Both the position numbers and the translations under genes were made by a program. Of a stretch of 34,301 bases of DNA, positions 1-7,817 are shown piece after piece (positions within the stretch are counted from its first letter, which is position 1; the number at the start of each line of letters is the position of its first letter). Source of the stretch: Peptococcaceae bacterium (GTDB lineage Bacteria > Bacillota > Desulfitobacteriia > Desulfitobacteriales > Syntrophobotulaceae). Location of the stretch: contig WRII01000029.1 of assembly GCA_009782825.1 (NCBI GenBank), positions 1 through 34,301 on the forward strand, in the 5' to 3' direction. The notes below the pieces were generated by a model. That model made no database searches, was not told where the DNA came from, and saw only the letters and a program-made list of their open reading frames with translations.

Positions 1-743
1 GATGGAGGGGTGTCCGGGGCAGCGGATGTTGTGTGCTGAGATGCCAGGGCCTGCCGGATTTCTTGAAAATGGCTGGGACCGGGCAGGACTTTGACGAGCA
101 TCCCATCTGGCTTGAGGAGACGTTTAAACTCGGCATAATTTGCCGGAGCGAGTATGTTCAGAATGATGTCTTGGGTCCTGTCGGCAATAGGTGGCCGGGC
201 CAGGTCGGCGACACACCAAGTGAGGGACGGGTGCGTATGGGAAGCGATTTTGACGGCGTCTTTGCAGAGGTCGATGCCGAGACCTAACGGGGCGTGATTA
301 TGTTCAGATAAGGTTTGGGTGACAGCGGCGAGAAGGGAGCCGTCGCCGCAGCCGGCATCGAGAAGAGAGAGGGAAGGGATGTGTGTGTGTGCGTGTGTGT
401 GCGTGCGTGTGTGGGCATTTGTGTCAAAACACACGCCGGGATCATGATACATGCCGGTGTTAGGGGGTACATGGGTGCTGCAGGGCGTCCCGGCGCTGCG
501 GTGTTGGAGAAGGAGGGCACTGAGACAGGCGACAAGGGGGTCAAACACGCCGCTTTGGAAAAGGCGCCGGCGGGCTTGGTAGAGGTCTTTGGTGTATTTG
601 GTTTTGACGGGGGATAAATGGAGATTCAGATAACCTTGGCGTGCCAGGTCAAAGGTGTGGCCTTTGGGGCAGCGGACACTTTTATCGGTTAGAGTGAATC
701 CTTGACGGCAGACGGGACAGATGAGATGGTCGAAGTGTGGCAT
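1..743 (-). CDS. RlmA/TlrB-type 23S rRNA (guanine-N1) methyltransferase, partial
   Basis: An open frame runs from an ATG at 741-743 leftward off the window edge, about 247 codons without a stop. The N-terminus has a zinc-finger pattern CPVC (residues 9-12) and CPKGH (25-29), followed by FDLARQGYLNL, typical of the RlmA/TlrB family that methylates G745 or G748 of 23S rRNA with S-adenosylmethionine. The SAM-binding motif I, LLDAGCGDGS, lies near residues 127-136, followed by GIDLCKDAVKIA and a family-typical LAPANYAEFKRLLKPDGMLV block. Between the zinc finger and the methyltransferase fold is an unusual His/Thr-rich run (about residues 111-122) encoded by a GT/CA dinucleotide tract. The ribosome binding site is weak. 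The C-terminal end lies outside the window. The family call is secure; the exact target base is not. Confidence 0.85.
   Translation of the reverse strand, partial: MPHFDHLICPVCRQGFTLTDKSVRCPKGHTFDLARQGYLNLHLSPVKTKYTKDLYQARRRLFQSGVFDPLVACLSALLLQHRSAGTPCSTHVPPNTGMYHDPGVCFDTNAHTRTHTHAHTHIPSLSLLDAGCGDGSLLAAVTQTLSEHNHAPLGLGIDLCKDAVKIASHTHPSLTWCVADLARPPIADRTQDIILNILAPANYAEFKRLLKPDGMLVKVLPGPSHFQEIRQALASQHTTSAAPDTPP
381..413. repeat. (GT)n microsatellite inside the rlmA-like gene
   Basis: This is a run of GT/GC dinucleotides about 33 bp long. On the coding (minus) strand it reads as CA-rich codons giving alternating His and Thr. It keeps the frame open and sits in the linker between zinc finger and SAM fold, so length changes in multiples of three would be tolerated while others would switch the gene off. 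Confidence 0.8.
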
Positions 744-969
744 GGTGGTACTGCTTTCGTTATTTGCTTCTTTGGTTCTTCATGCTTTCCGTTGATGAGT
801 GTTCTTTGTTGGATAATCTTATGCGTCGGTTATGATTTGATTTTACCATAAAGATACACAGTATGGCTAGTGCAGCAAACCGTTTTGTGGTTAACCTGTG
901 ATAATGTCAGGATGTAAATTGATCTGAGAAAATGTCACCCCCCCTCAGAAAACGGTTTAAAATTAGACC
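744..969. other. Intergenic region between rlmA-like gene and transposase remnant
   Basis: No coding frame is convincing here. The stretch just before the transposase remnant (about 921-960) holds a short inverted pair CTGAG/CTCAG around a C-run and may be the left end of the decayed insertion sequence. No target duplication could be identified. Confidence 0.4.
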
Positions 970-1248
970 ATGAGAACGGGAGTGATATCTCTGATACGAG
1001 AACAACATGATCGATTAGACACGATCAGCAAGGCGAACGCAGGATTCATAACAGTCAGGGAAGCGGCGGAGAAGCTTAGGCTATTGGAACGGCAGGTACA
1101 AAGGCTAAAAAGAGAGGTGCAAGAGAAAGGCCCTGCCGCACTTGTTCACAAGAATACAAACTGATCACCAGCACACGCACTCTCCCCAAAAACCAAAGAA
1201 AGGATTTTGGCGATTCGCAAAAAACCAGGGTACACAAGATCAAACTTT
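970..1248 (+). pseudogene. ISNCY-like transposase, N-terminal remnant
   Basis: The frame opens with ATG at 970 and encodes a helix-turn-helix segment of the kind at the start of ISNCY-family transposases: ITVREAAEKLRLLERQVQRLKREVQEKGPAALVHKN. An in-frame TGA at 1162-1164 interrupts it, but the same frame continues with family-like sequence (PAHALSPKTKERILAIRKK, then PGYTRSNF) to about 1248, after which similarity is lost. The catalytic DDE part is absent. It is therefore a truncated, nonsense-mutated fragment. The family call rests on the recognisable N-terminal pattern and is fairly confident; the original element boundaries are not recoverable by eye. Confidence 0.65.
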
Positions 1249-1491
1249 ATCTGCTCCGGAAATCACACGAACTGTCACTGCAGGCATAGCGTTCTCCAGG
1301 ACTGTGCGTTCACGGCTCCTTATAATTCAAACACATAACTTTTCAAATGCGGCTTTCAGGCCTGGAGGCGCACTGACGCAAACCGCAAACCTGAGTTGCG
1401 CAAAAGCAAACCTCGGTAGGTTGAACGCAACCGCGAATAATCGTATTATAATAATAATAAGTGTAGAATTATTCACAAAGGAGCTGTTATT
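1249..1491. other. Intergenic region upstream of the XRE regulator
   Basis: This stretch is probably eroded insertion-sequence DNA followed by the regulator's promoter region. An AT-rich run at about 1441-1462 contains several overlapping TATAAT-like hexamers and could hold the -10 element, but no convincing -35 was found. The AAGGAG ribosome binding site lies at about 1479-1484. Confidence 0.35.
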
Positions 1492-2319
1492 ATGGGATTT
1501 TCTGATAATTTAAAGAATATCCGAAGGGAAAGGAACCTTTCACAGGAGCAGTTGGCTGAATTGCTGAACGTATCGAGACAAGCCGTTTCAAAATGGGAAC
1601 AGGACGGCGGATATCCGGAAACAGAAAAACTACTCCAGCTTTCGCAAAAATTAGACATATCGCTGGACGCACTTTTGTTGGATTCTGATCCCAAAAAGGG
1701 GGTTGAGACTCTCGCACCTCAAACCAACACCACTTTTTCCGGGGAGAGAAGAATTTCGATTCACTCTCTTGACGGAGCATCTCTTTCCTCATTTATTAAA
1801 TTCGCGATTGTACCACGCTTGGGAACAAAAGGTCAGGGGTACAGCCTTTGCGGAATCGATCGGCAAGGCGATGGTTTTTGGAGTGTTGACAGCTTTGTTG
1901 TGCTTGGATATTACACAACCAAAGCGAGTGCACAAAAAGAGCTGAGTGAAATTCATCAAGCCATCCAGAACGGCGAGGCCGCTTATCAGCTTAAGCATCA
2001 CATGAGCCTGATTGCTGTTCAGTCTCACAAAGGGAAAACTTATTCCGCATGTTGTCAGTTCTCGATTGAACCATTCTCTTCAAAAAAAAATCTGCTGCGA
2101 TTCCGTGTTAAAGGAGTAAGGATACGTTTAGCTGATAAAACAGACATAAGGTACTCCGCCGGAGACGACCCTGTTACACTTGGATGGTATGCAACCGAAG
2201 AAGACGCGCAAAAAGAGCTGAATGAGATTCATCAAGCTGTTCAAAATGGTGAACCTGTCTATGAAATTAAATATCATGTGAAAGCAAAAGGAATATTGAA
2301 CCCAAAAATTATAGATTGA
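1492..2319 (+). CDS. XRE-family HTH regulator with duplicated C-terminal module
   Basis: A 275-aa protein. Residues 1-65 form a Cro/C1-type helix-turn-helix: FSDNLKNIRRERNLSQEQLAELL, then NVSRQAVSKWEQDGGYPETEKLLQLS in the usual order. After a linker, two related segments follow at about residues 90-170 and 178-270. Each ends in a similar block: VVLGYYTTKASAQKELSEIHQAIQNGE in the first, VTLGWYATEEDAQKELNEIHQAVQNGE in the second (written here without their flanks). The function of this module is not known to me; it may be a ligand or protein interaction domain. The start is supported by AAGGAG seven bases upstream. It stands alone between transposase remnants and probably regulates itself or nearby genes. 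DNA binding is confident; target and signal are unknown. Confidence 0.8.
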   Translation: MGFSDNLKNIRRERNLSQEQLAELLNVSRQAVSKWEQDGGYPETEKLLQLSQKLDISLDALLLDSDPKKGVETLAPQTNTTFSGERRISIHSLDGASLSSFIKFAIVPRLGTKGQGYSLCGIDRQGDGFWSVDSFVVLGYYTTKASAQKELSEIHQAIQNGEAAYQLKHHMSLIAVQSHKGKTYSACCQFSIEPFSSKKNLLRFRVKGVRIRLADKTDIRYSAGDDPVTLGWYATEEDAQKELNEIHQAVQNGEPVYEIKYHVKAKGILNPKIID

Positions 2320-2412
2320 CGCTTTAAATATTGGAAGTTCAGAGAACAGATTAATAGCCTCCCCTAGAGTCTGGCGTGATTGTACTGGCAATGTATTCTA
2401 GTATCTTGACTT

Positions 2413-2850
2413 TTGAGTCAACCGGCCCAAACGCGGTATAGTGTGTCTCCCAAGCTATTATGCCATTTTCATCTAACAGGCGCAAGGGCGCAAGGGCATC
2501 CCGTTCGGGTCATTCTGGTAGAAATACAGCTTTTTCCCAACGTTCTTATCCTCCAGGCGCTCCTCCAAAAAACGGCGCAGGAGCTGGACAAAATCATTGC
2601 CGGCACCGGAAGGAGCAAATACAGCAAAGAAATACGGATTGGCAAAGTTGTAAATAAGTATAACATGGGAAAATTCATCATTTTTGAAGGCGAAGGGGAC
2701 ACAGTGGCATACACTTTAAACCAAGACCAAATAGAGCAGGAAGCCTCATTGGACGGATGCTATGTCATCTTCAGTGATGTCATGGCAGAAGACATGAGTT
2801 CCGCCCAAATAGTCAAGAATTATAAAAGCTTGATTGGGGTGAAGTTATAG
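2413..2850 (+). pseudogene. IS1634/IS4-like transposase remnant (internal fragment)
   Basis: The open frame has no proper start (only TTG at 2413) and no ribosome binding site. The part from about 2655 on resembles the region of IS1634-type transposases before the last catalytic residue: a Lys/Tyr-rich stretch, then YTLNQDQIEQEASLDGCYVI and a segment ending in NYKSL. In intact relatives this is followed by a catalytic Glu and a C-terminal domain, both missing because the frame stops at 2850. The first 60 or so residues do not look related and may be read-through of flanking DNA. Insertion-sequence debris is the best explanation. Confidence 0.5.
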
Positions 2851-2881
2851 CCATACTGATTTAGCCATACAGGCTAACTTA

Positions 2882-2928
2882 AAAAATGCTCTCCAAGCCT
2901 TGATACATCAGGCTTGGAGAGCATTTTT
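2882..2928. terminator. Perfect 19-bp stem-loop, bidirectional terminator-like
   Basis: Arms 2882-2900 and 2910-2928 are exact reverse complements (core TGCTCTCCAAGCCT) with a 9-nt loop. The stem begins with A-run and ends with T-run, so either strand would give a hairpin followed by U-rich sequence. It follows the IS1634-like remnant and may be the former element's end or a genuine terminator for both directions. Confidence 0.7.
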
Positions 2929-2939
2929 GTGCCTGGAAG

Positions 2940-3122
2940 TTACGTAAAATATGACAATCGCCTAAGCGCCTCTGAGTCGAAATAACCATCCTCCTGTGCC
3001 TTAACCGCTTTATCAAGCGACATTGCCAACTGCACAGCGACCTCCAAACTGTTGAGGCTTTTTGCCTGAAAAGTCCTATAACAAATTGACCACAACAAAT
3101 TGATACCGATCACCTGAGATCA
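2940..3122 (-). pseudogene. Short minus-strand open frame, possible gene tail
   Basis: Reading leftward, a frame of about 60 codons ends with TAA at 2940-2942. Its last part, VAVQLAMSLDKAVKAQEDGY followed by FDSEALRRLSYF, looks protein-like (amphipathic helix, charged). There is no ATG with a ribosome binding site at its beginning, where the GATC repeats start. It may be the C-terminal leftover of a lost gene or chance. I do not recognise a family. Confidence 0.2.
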
Positions 3123-3166
3123 CCCGATGATCACCTGATGATCACAATCACCTGATGATGATCACA
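3108..3166. repeat. Imperfect tandem GATCACCTGAT repeats
   Basis: About five imperfect copies of an 11-17 bp unit based on GATCACCTGAT occur in a row, giving five GATC sites in about 60 bp. They lie roughly 95 bp upstream of the start of the following PD-(D/E)XK gene, in its likely promoter region. Confidence 0.65.
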
Positions 3167-3259
3167 CTAGCCAAACGGTGCCTCTATATGGTAGAATCAT
3201 ATCATAATCGACCCACATGGTGTCTGATAAAGAACACCCGTCAACGGAAAGAGGAACCT

Positions 3260-4153
3260 ATGGAATTTCATTATGATGATTACTATCGTCCCAGTCATGA
3301 TGTTGTCTTTGCGATCACTTTCGCGAAAAAAGAATTGTTCATCAAATTATGTTCTGCTGTTTATGGGCAGGAGATCACCATTGTTGGAGAACCCCATTCA
3401 CAAGCTGTCGTCCGTGAAAACGATGTCCTGCTGAACAGCATCCGTTTCGATGTGCTGGGCATCGCCGATACCGATCAAATCTTCACACTGGATATCCAAA
3501 GACGTTACTCAAAAGGACGTCAGGAACGACGGGGCGCATACTACATGTGCCGGGCCGTCTCAAGCCAACGCGTGAGCGAAATGAAATACGAAGACCTTTA
3601 TCCGGTTCATATCGCTTTTGTCCTAACAGATCCCAACCGTATCCTCGACAGTAAGAACACATCAAAAAGCATACGCAAAGTCGGTCTCTGCTATCTCGAT
3701 ACCGGGGAACTCTACGATGATCTCATCGAACTGGTGTTGGTGTATGTGCCGGCAGTCATTAAAGAAACCACAGCAACCGAAGGCAACAATCTTTATATAT
3801 TTTCAAGGTTTTTCGCTGTAAGCAGCCAGGAAGAAGCGGCAGCATATGCTGCCGAATTCGGAACCAACGATTTAGCAAAGGAGCTGGTGCATGTGTATAA
3901 TTCATTAGTGGCTAATTATCAGGGACTACAGGACGTTGAAAACAGTGTCTATTTCACGCAGAGGCTTAATGAAGCGCAGCTGGCCCAAGCCAGAGCTGAG
4001 GCGGAAGCCAGAGGCGAAGCTAGAGGCGAAGCTAGAGGCGAAGCTAGAGGCGAAGCCAGAGGCAAAGCAGAAGGCGCATCTCAGCTGGCCAGATTGATCA
4101 AGGACGGTTATGATGTAGACACAGCACTCAAAATGATAAAAGAAGGTTCTTAA
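3260..4153 (+). CDS. PD-(D/E)XK nuclease family transposase-like protein (Rpn/PDDEXK_2)
   Basis: A 297-aa protein starting at the ATG preceded by AGAGGA; an upstream extension of the frame to 3155 lacks a ribosome binding site. It matches the Rpn/PDDEXK_2 pattern: an N-terminal DVVFAITFAKK, the nuclease core FDVLGIADTDQIFTLDIQRR with Asp and Asp/Gln catalytic-type residues (about residues 59-78), an aromatic/Arg block RRGAYYMCRAV and a middle part with HIAFVLTD. The tail is a charged segment made of EARG tetrapeptide repeats (about residues 249-268), ending in an amphipathic helix. Family members act in recombination-promoted DNA cleavage or are mobile-element associated. It stands alone among transposase debris. 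Family assignment is good; activity is unproven. Confidence 0.8.
   Translation: MEFHYDDYYRPSHDVVFAITFAKKELFIKLCSAVYGQEITIVGEPHSQAVVRENDVLLNSIRFDVLGIADTDQIFTLDIQRRYSKGRQERRGAYYMCRAVSSQRVSEMKYEDLYPVHIAFVLTDPNRILDSKNTSKSIRKVGLCYLDTGELYDDLIELVLVYVPAVIKETTATEGNNLYIFSRFFAVSSQEEAAAYAAEFGTNDLAKELVHVYNSLVANYQGLQDVENSVYFTQRLNEAQLAQARAEAEARGEARGEARGEARGEARGKAEGASQLARLIKDGYDVDTALKMIKEGS
4004..4063 (+). repeat. 12-bp in-frame tandem repeat, five copies
   Basis: Five consecutive copies of GAAGCTAGAGGC (with GCC variants) encode Glu-Ala-Arg-Gly; a degenerate sixth copy follows at 4064-4075. Such charged C-terminal repeats are common in this protein family and copy number probably varies by slippage. Confidence 0.9.
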
Positions 4154-4167
4154 TTGGTTGGTCGCGA

Positions 4168-4389
4168 TTGAGGTGCCGGCCAACTCTATCCGTTTTACAT
4201 GTTGCATGTGATCAGCACATCCTGAAACCCGGAAAGATCTATGCCCCGTCCATTCTTTCAGGAGGTGAAAACGAGCATACCACAGGCGACGAGGAGGAAT
4301 TCGAACTGATGGACGGGGCGTTGCTCACCGACCACGGCGGCGAGCTTCGCATCCGCACCAAACAGGGCCTGATTGCTTGGCTGGTTTAA
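4168..4389 (+). CDS. Doubtful small ORF downstream of the PDDEXK gene
   Basis: A 73-codon frame whose second half (ENEHTTGDEEEFELMDGALL, then TDHGGELRIRTKQG) looks more protein-like than random. The first start has no ribosome binding site. A shorter reading of 26 codons from ATG 4309 has AGGAGG 11 nt upstream. I recognise no family. It could be the remnant of a lost gene; true expression is doubtful. Confidence 0.2.
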   Translation: MRCRPTLSVLHVACDQHILKPGKIYAPSILSGGENEHTTGDEEEFELMDGALLTDHGGELRIRTKQGLIAWLV

Positions 4390-4623
4390 GCGGCATCATA
4401 GTGTTGTCATGCTTTTCAACCTAGTTCTGCTATGCAAGCCAGCTGCCCTTTGCATATCGCCTAGCCCCTCCCAGCACCCCATCCACTGGCCTATCTTGTT
4501 CTCTTTCCTATTTCGTCGTAAAATAAGAGGGAGAACATTGTTTTTGGGGTTTGCCAGGGTATTATCACGAAGGGGTCAAATGTTATGAGGGCTTCAATAC
4601 TTATAGGGAGGGAAGATTGAACA
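4390..4623. other. Leader region of glmU
   Basis: About 230 bp with no convincing gene. It contains the candidate glmU promoter and ends with GGGAGG as the ribosome binding site of glmU at about 4607-4612. No riboswitch fold was recognised. Confidence 0.5.
4496..4524 (+). promoter_or_regulatory. Candidate sigma-A promoter for glmU-prs
   Basis: TTGTTC at 4496-4501 and TAAAAT at 4519-4524 are separated by 17 bp and lie about 100 bp upstream of the glmU start. Both hexamers match the vegetative consensus at four or five of six positions. Confidence 0.4.
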
Positions 4624-6069
4624 ATGAATTCTAATAAGGTAACAGGGCTTGTTTTAGCTGCAGGGAAAGGAACTCGCATGAAATCGGCAATTCCCAAAGT
4701 TATGCATGACCTGGCTGGCAGGCCGTTGATTGGCCACGTGCTTGCGTCCTTGAACGCGCTTGAATTCACAAAAATATTGGTGGTTGTGGGGCATGGGCGG
4801 GAGCAGGTGACGGAGTACATTTCCCAAGCTGGCGTGCAGGCTGAGGGCGGCAATCTTGATATCATTGTCCAACGGGATCAGCTGGGCACGGCCCACGCTG
4901 TCCAGCAGGCGCTGCCTTACCTGCCAGAAGGAACGGTCATGGTGCTGAGTGGCGATCAGCCGCTCCTCGCGTTAGATACCCTGGGGGCTTTGCTGGAAAC
5001 CCACAGGCGCTGCGATGCTGCGGCCACTGTTCTGACAGCGGAAATGGAAGATCCCAGTGGTCTGGGGCGCATTGTACGGGGAGAGGGTGGATGCGTGGCC
5101 CGCATTGTGGAGCAGAAGGATGCGGATGCCGAAACTCAGCACATCAAAGAAATTAATACAGGGACTTACTGTTTCCAGGTGGAGGCTTTGAGGCAGGCTT
5201 TGGCCCACGTCCGTCCGAATAACGTCCAGCAGGAATACTATCTGACGGATGTCTTCGGCTATTTGACCCAGAAACAGAGAGCAGTGGCTGCTCACAAACT
5301 GACTGATCCTCAGGAGGCCATGGGAATCAATGACCTATACCAATTGTCTGTGGCGGAAGAGATCTATTGGGAGAGGATGCGCAGATATTGGATGAGAGAA
5401 GGGGTGAGGATGGTCCGCCCAAGTACAATTCTGATTGAAGGGGATGTGACCTTGGAGGCGGATGTAACTTTGCTGCCCAATACTTGGCTAAGGGGGCGCT
5501 CGTATATCGGCCGGGGATCTGTGATTGGTCCTCAGACCACTTTGGATACCTGCCGGTGTGGCGAAAAGTGTGTCATCGAATGTTCGGTGGCTGAAGAGGC
5601 TGTTTTGGGGAACGGATGCCATGTGGGGCCTTTCGGCCGGCTGCGGAAGGGAAGTGTGTTGGAGAATGACGCCCATGTGGGGAACTTCGTGGAGATCAAG
5701 AACAGCATCATTGGCCGCGCTTCCAAGGCGTCTCACTTGAGCTATATTGGCGATGCCGAGCTGGGAGAACGGGTCAATGTGGGTGCGGGAACTATCACGT
5801 GCAATTATGACGGCGCTCATAAACATAAGACCCTTATCGGAGATGGGGTTTTTGTGGGAAGCAACGCCAATTTGGTGGCTCCGGTTTCCATAGGAGCCGG
5901 CGCGACCATTGGAGCCGGATCTACGGTGACGAAAGATGTGCCGGCGGAAGCTCTGGCCCTTGAACGTGCCGATCAGAGGATGGTTTCCGGGTGGAAGACC
6001 AAAATAGGTGTTAGCAAAGGGAGCTCCCAAGGGGCCAAAAGAGCCGGAAAAGCTGAGAAGGAAAAATAG
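4624..6069 (+). CDS. glmU: Bifunctional UDP-GlcNAc pyrophosphorylase / GlcN-1-P acetyltransferase
   Basis: A 481-aa cytoplasmic enzyme that makes UDP-N-acetylglucosamine for peptidoglycan. The uridyltransferase domain (about 1-230) has the nucleotide-binding loop LAAGKGTRMKS (11-21), QLGTAHAV, LSGDQPLL with the metal-binding Asp, and INTGTYCF. The C-terminal left-handed beta helix (about 255-455) shows many hexapeptide repeats and the conserved block SHLSYIGDAELGERVNVGAG followed by TITCNYDG, carrying the acetyltransferase site. Length is slightly above the usual 450-460 because of a Lys/Gly-rich tail after residue 460. GGGAGG precedes the ATG. prs follows after 16 nt, a conserved Firmicute pairing that links envelope and nucleotide supply; spoVG, often upstream, is absent here. 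Confidence 0.97.
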   Translation: MNSNKVTGLVLAAGKGTRMKSAIPKVMHDLAGRPLIGHVLASLNALEFTKILVVVGHGREQVTEYISQAGVQAEGGNLDIIVQRDQLGTAHAVQQALPYLPEGTVMVLSGDQPLLALDTLGALLETHRRCDAAATVLTAEMEDPSGLGRIVRGEGGCVARIVEQKDADAETQHIKEINTGTYCFQVEALRQALAHVRPNNVQQEYYLTDVFGYLTQKQRAVAAHKLTDPQEAMGINDLYQLSVAEEIYWERMRRYWMREGVRMVRPSTILIEGDVTLEADVTLLPNTWLRGRSYIGRGSVIGPQTTLDTCRCGEKCVIECSVAEEAVLGNGCHVGPFGRLRKGSVLENDAHVGNFVEIKNSIIGRASKASHLSYIGDAELGERVNVGAGTITCNYDGAHKHKTLIGDGVFVGSNANLVAPVSIGAGATIGAGSTVTKDVPAEALALERADQRMVSGWKTKIGVSKGSSQGAKRAGKAEKEK

Positions 6070-6085
6070 GAGGATCGAAGGTGTT

Positions 6086-7054
6086 ATGTCGCAAGAACTA
6101 AAAATATTCACGGGGAACGCCAACCCGGCGCTGGCGCAGGAGATTGCTGACTATTTGGGCGTTACGCTGGGTGTGGCTAATGTAAAACGGTTTGGGGATG
6201 GAGAGACAGGTATTGAAATCACTGAGAGCGTTAGGGGGGCGGATGTTTTTGTTATCCAGCCCACATGTTTTCCGACCAACGACAATATTATGGAACTGCT
6301 CATTATGATCGATGCTCTGAACCGCGCGTCAGCGGCCCGGATTACAGCTGTGGTTCCCTATTACGGGTACGCGCGTCAGGAAAGAAAGGTGCGGGCACGG
6401 GAGCCGATTACGGCCAAACTGATTGCCAATCTCATCACCATAGCCGGAGCGAGCCGCTTGGTGGCAATGGATCTCCATGCGCCTGCCATTCAGGGTTTCT
6501 TCGATATTCCGGTGGATCATTTGCCGGCTGCCCCTATTTTAGCCGAATATTTTCTCCAGAAACAGCTGGACAATGTTTGTGTGGTTTCCCCGGATATCGG
6601 CGGGGTGGGCCGGGCCAGGAATTTTGCCGAGTTCATTGATGCCAGATTGGCCATTGTGGATAAACGGCGCCCGGAGCCTAATGTTTCAGAGGTTATGCAT
6701 GTGATTGGCGACCTGAAGGGGAAAGATGTAATCATGATTGATGATATTATTGATACGGGAGGGACTATCGTACAAGCGGCGGCAAAGCTCAAGGAGAAGG
6801 GCGCAATCAGGGTGTTTGCCTGCTGTACTCATGCGGTGTTTTCGGAAAATGCTGTGGAAAATCTGCAGAACTCTGTGATCGAGGAAGTGGTGGTGACCAA
6901 TACGATTCCGCTGGCGCAAAAGATTGAAGGGTCTAAGATCCGTGTGCGTTCTGTGGCGTCGCTGCTGGGGGAGTCGATTCTCCATGTGTATGAAAATCGT
7001 TCCATTAGCAAACTGTTTGCGAAGCCGGTGAAGCTGACGGCGCAGGGACCATAA
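6086..7054 (+). CDS. prs: Ribose-phosphate pyrophosphokinase
   Basis: A 322-aa enzyme making PRPP from ribose 5-phosphate and ATP, feeding purine, pyrimidine, His and Trp synthesis. It shows RFGDGE (35-40), the flexible ATP loop YYGYARQERKVRAREPITAK (92-111), His131 in the MDLHAPAIQGFFD motif, and the PRPP-binding loop DVIMIDDIIDTGGTI (214-228). The frame is open upstream into glmU, but the ATG at 6086 has AGGAGG at 6068-6073 and gives the family's normal N-terminus. It is co-directional with glmU and almost certainly in its operon. The Gln-Glu instead of Gln-Asp in the ATP loop is a mild variant. Confidence 0.96.
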   Translation: MSQELKIFTGNANPALAQEIADYLGVTLGVANVKRFGDGETGIEITESVRGADVFVIQPTCFPTNDNIMELLIMIDALNRASAARITAVVPYYGYARQERKVRAREPITAKLIANLITIAGASRLVAMDLHAPAIQGFFDIPVDHLPAAPILAEYFLQKQLDNVCVVSPDIGGVGRARNFAEFIDARLAIVDKRRPEPNVSEVMHVIGDLKGKDVIMIDDIIDTGGTIVQAAAKLKEKGAIRVFACCTHAVFSENAVENLQNSVIEEVVVTNTIPLAQKIEGSKIRVRSVASLLGESILHVYENRSISKLFAKPVKLTAQGP

Positions 7055-7070
7055 AGAAAGGGGGATCTAA

Positions 7071-7763
7071 TCACTTTCTGTGAGGTGTATCTGTCGGCTC
7101 TTCATTTGGAGGGAGGGCATCCGTGGGGTCAAGCTCAGTTTTCTTTCTGTGGAGATTCCTGAGCTTACGGAGAGGTGTAAATTGATTCAGGCGTTTTTTG
7201 AGCAGGGAGGCCTTGTTCGAGGTGGCCTGCCAGATTTCCCGGGCGTTGTCATTGAGTCCTTTGTTTGTGACAAGAGTGTCAAGGCCTTCGTGGCGAATGA
7301 CGACAGCATCTTTGCCCAAAGTTATGATATTCTCAATGTGTATGCGGACGCGCCCCGAAAAGAAGCCTTCAATCCGGCCGCTTGAGACTTCCAGTTCAAC
7401 AATGCTGCCGGTTTCCGGATCAACAAAGTATTCATCTATAAGCCCTAAGGCTTTGCCCTTGTCGGTGACGGCCCGCAGCCCGACAATCGAGATTTTTTCC
7501 TTGATAAGGTCTATAATGTTCGGCAGATTGGCGGTTTTTTCCGCCTGACTGCTCGTGGAGACAGTAATGGCATCTTCCCCGATACTGGCAATCCGGTTGA
7601 AAGGAATTATTCGCTGATCCTGGAAAAATCCTTGGGGATCTACCACCAGAGCGGCTATGGATTGGGTTTTGGCATTGACGATGAGGGAGCGGACATGTCC
7701 AACCCGCCGGCCTTCCTGAAGAGAAAAAATGGGTAAAGATAAAATTTTTCGACTGGCAAACAT
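7071..7763 (-). CDS. PRC-barrel domain protein
   Basis: A 230-aa protein with two PRC-barrel-like domains, about residues 1-75 (ASRKILSLPIFSLQEGRRVG, then a beta-rich block) and 80-160 (VGLRAVTDKGKALGLIDEYF). The remaining C-terminus is basic and Pro/Thr-rich. PRC barrels occur in RNA-processing, photosynthetic and sporulation-associated (YlmC/YmxH-like) proteins; the specific role is unknown. Two ATGs lie six bases apart; AGGAGG at 7771-7776 is only 1 nt from the first but 7 nt from the second, so the second (7763) is chosen. The gene converges on prs with 16 nt between stop codons and is divergent from pth across a tandem-repeat region. Confidence 0.8.
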   Translation of the reverse strand: MFASRKILSLPIFSLQEGRRVGHVRSLIVNAKTQSIAALVVDPQGFFQDQRIIPFNRIASIGEDAITVSTSSQAEKTANLPNIIDLIKEKISIVGLRAVTDKGKALGLIDEYFVDPETGSIVELEVSSGRIEGFFSGRVRIHIENIITLGKDAVVIRHEGLDTLVTNKGLNDNAREIWQATSNKASLLKKRLNQFTPLRKLRNLHRKKTELDPTDALPPNEEPTDTPHRK

Positions 7764-7817
7764 TTTCATACCTCCTCGAGGGCAGAATATTTTGGAAGTT
7801 ATCCTTCACTCTATTCT

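Noticed and set aside
1142-1513. 123-codon plus-strand frame over the transposase remnant
   Set aside because: It is in a different frame from the recognisable transposase sequence and runs into the XRE gene start; no ribosome binding site.
5488-6123. 211-codon minus-strand frame opposite glmU
   Set aside because: Shadow of the beta-helix repeats of glmU; glmU is a clear core gene and the antisense product has no recognisable motif.
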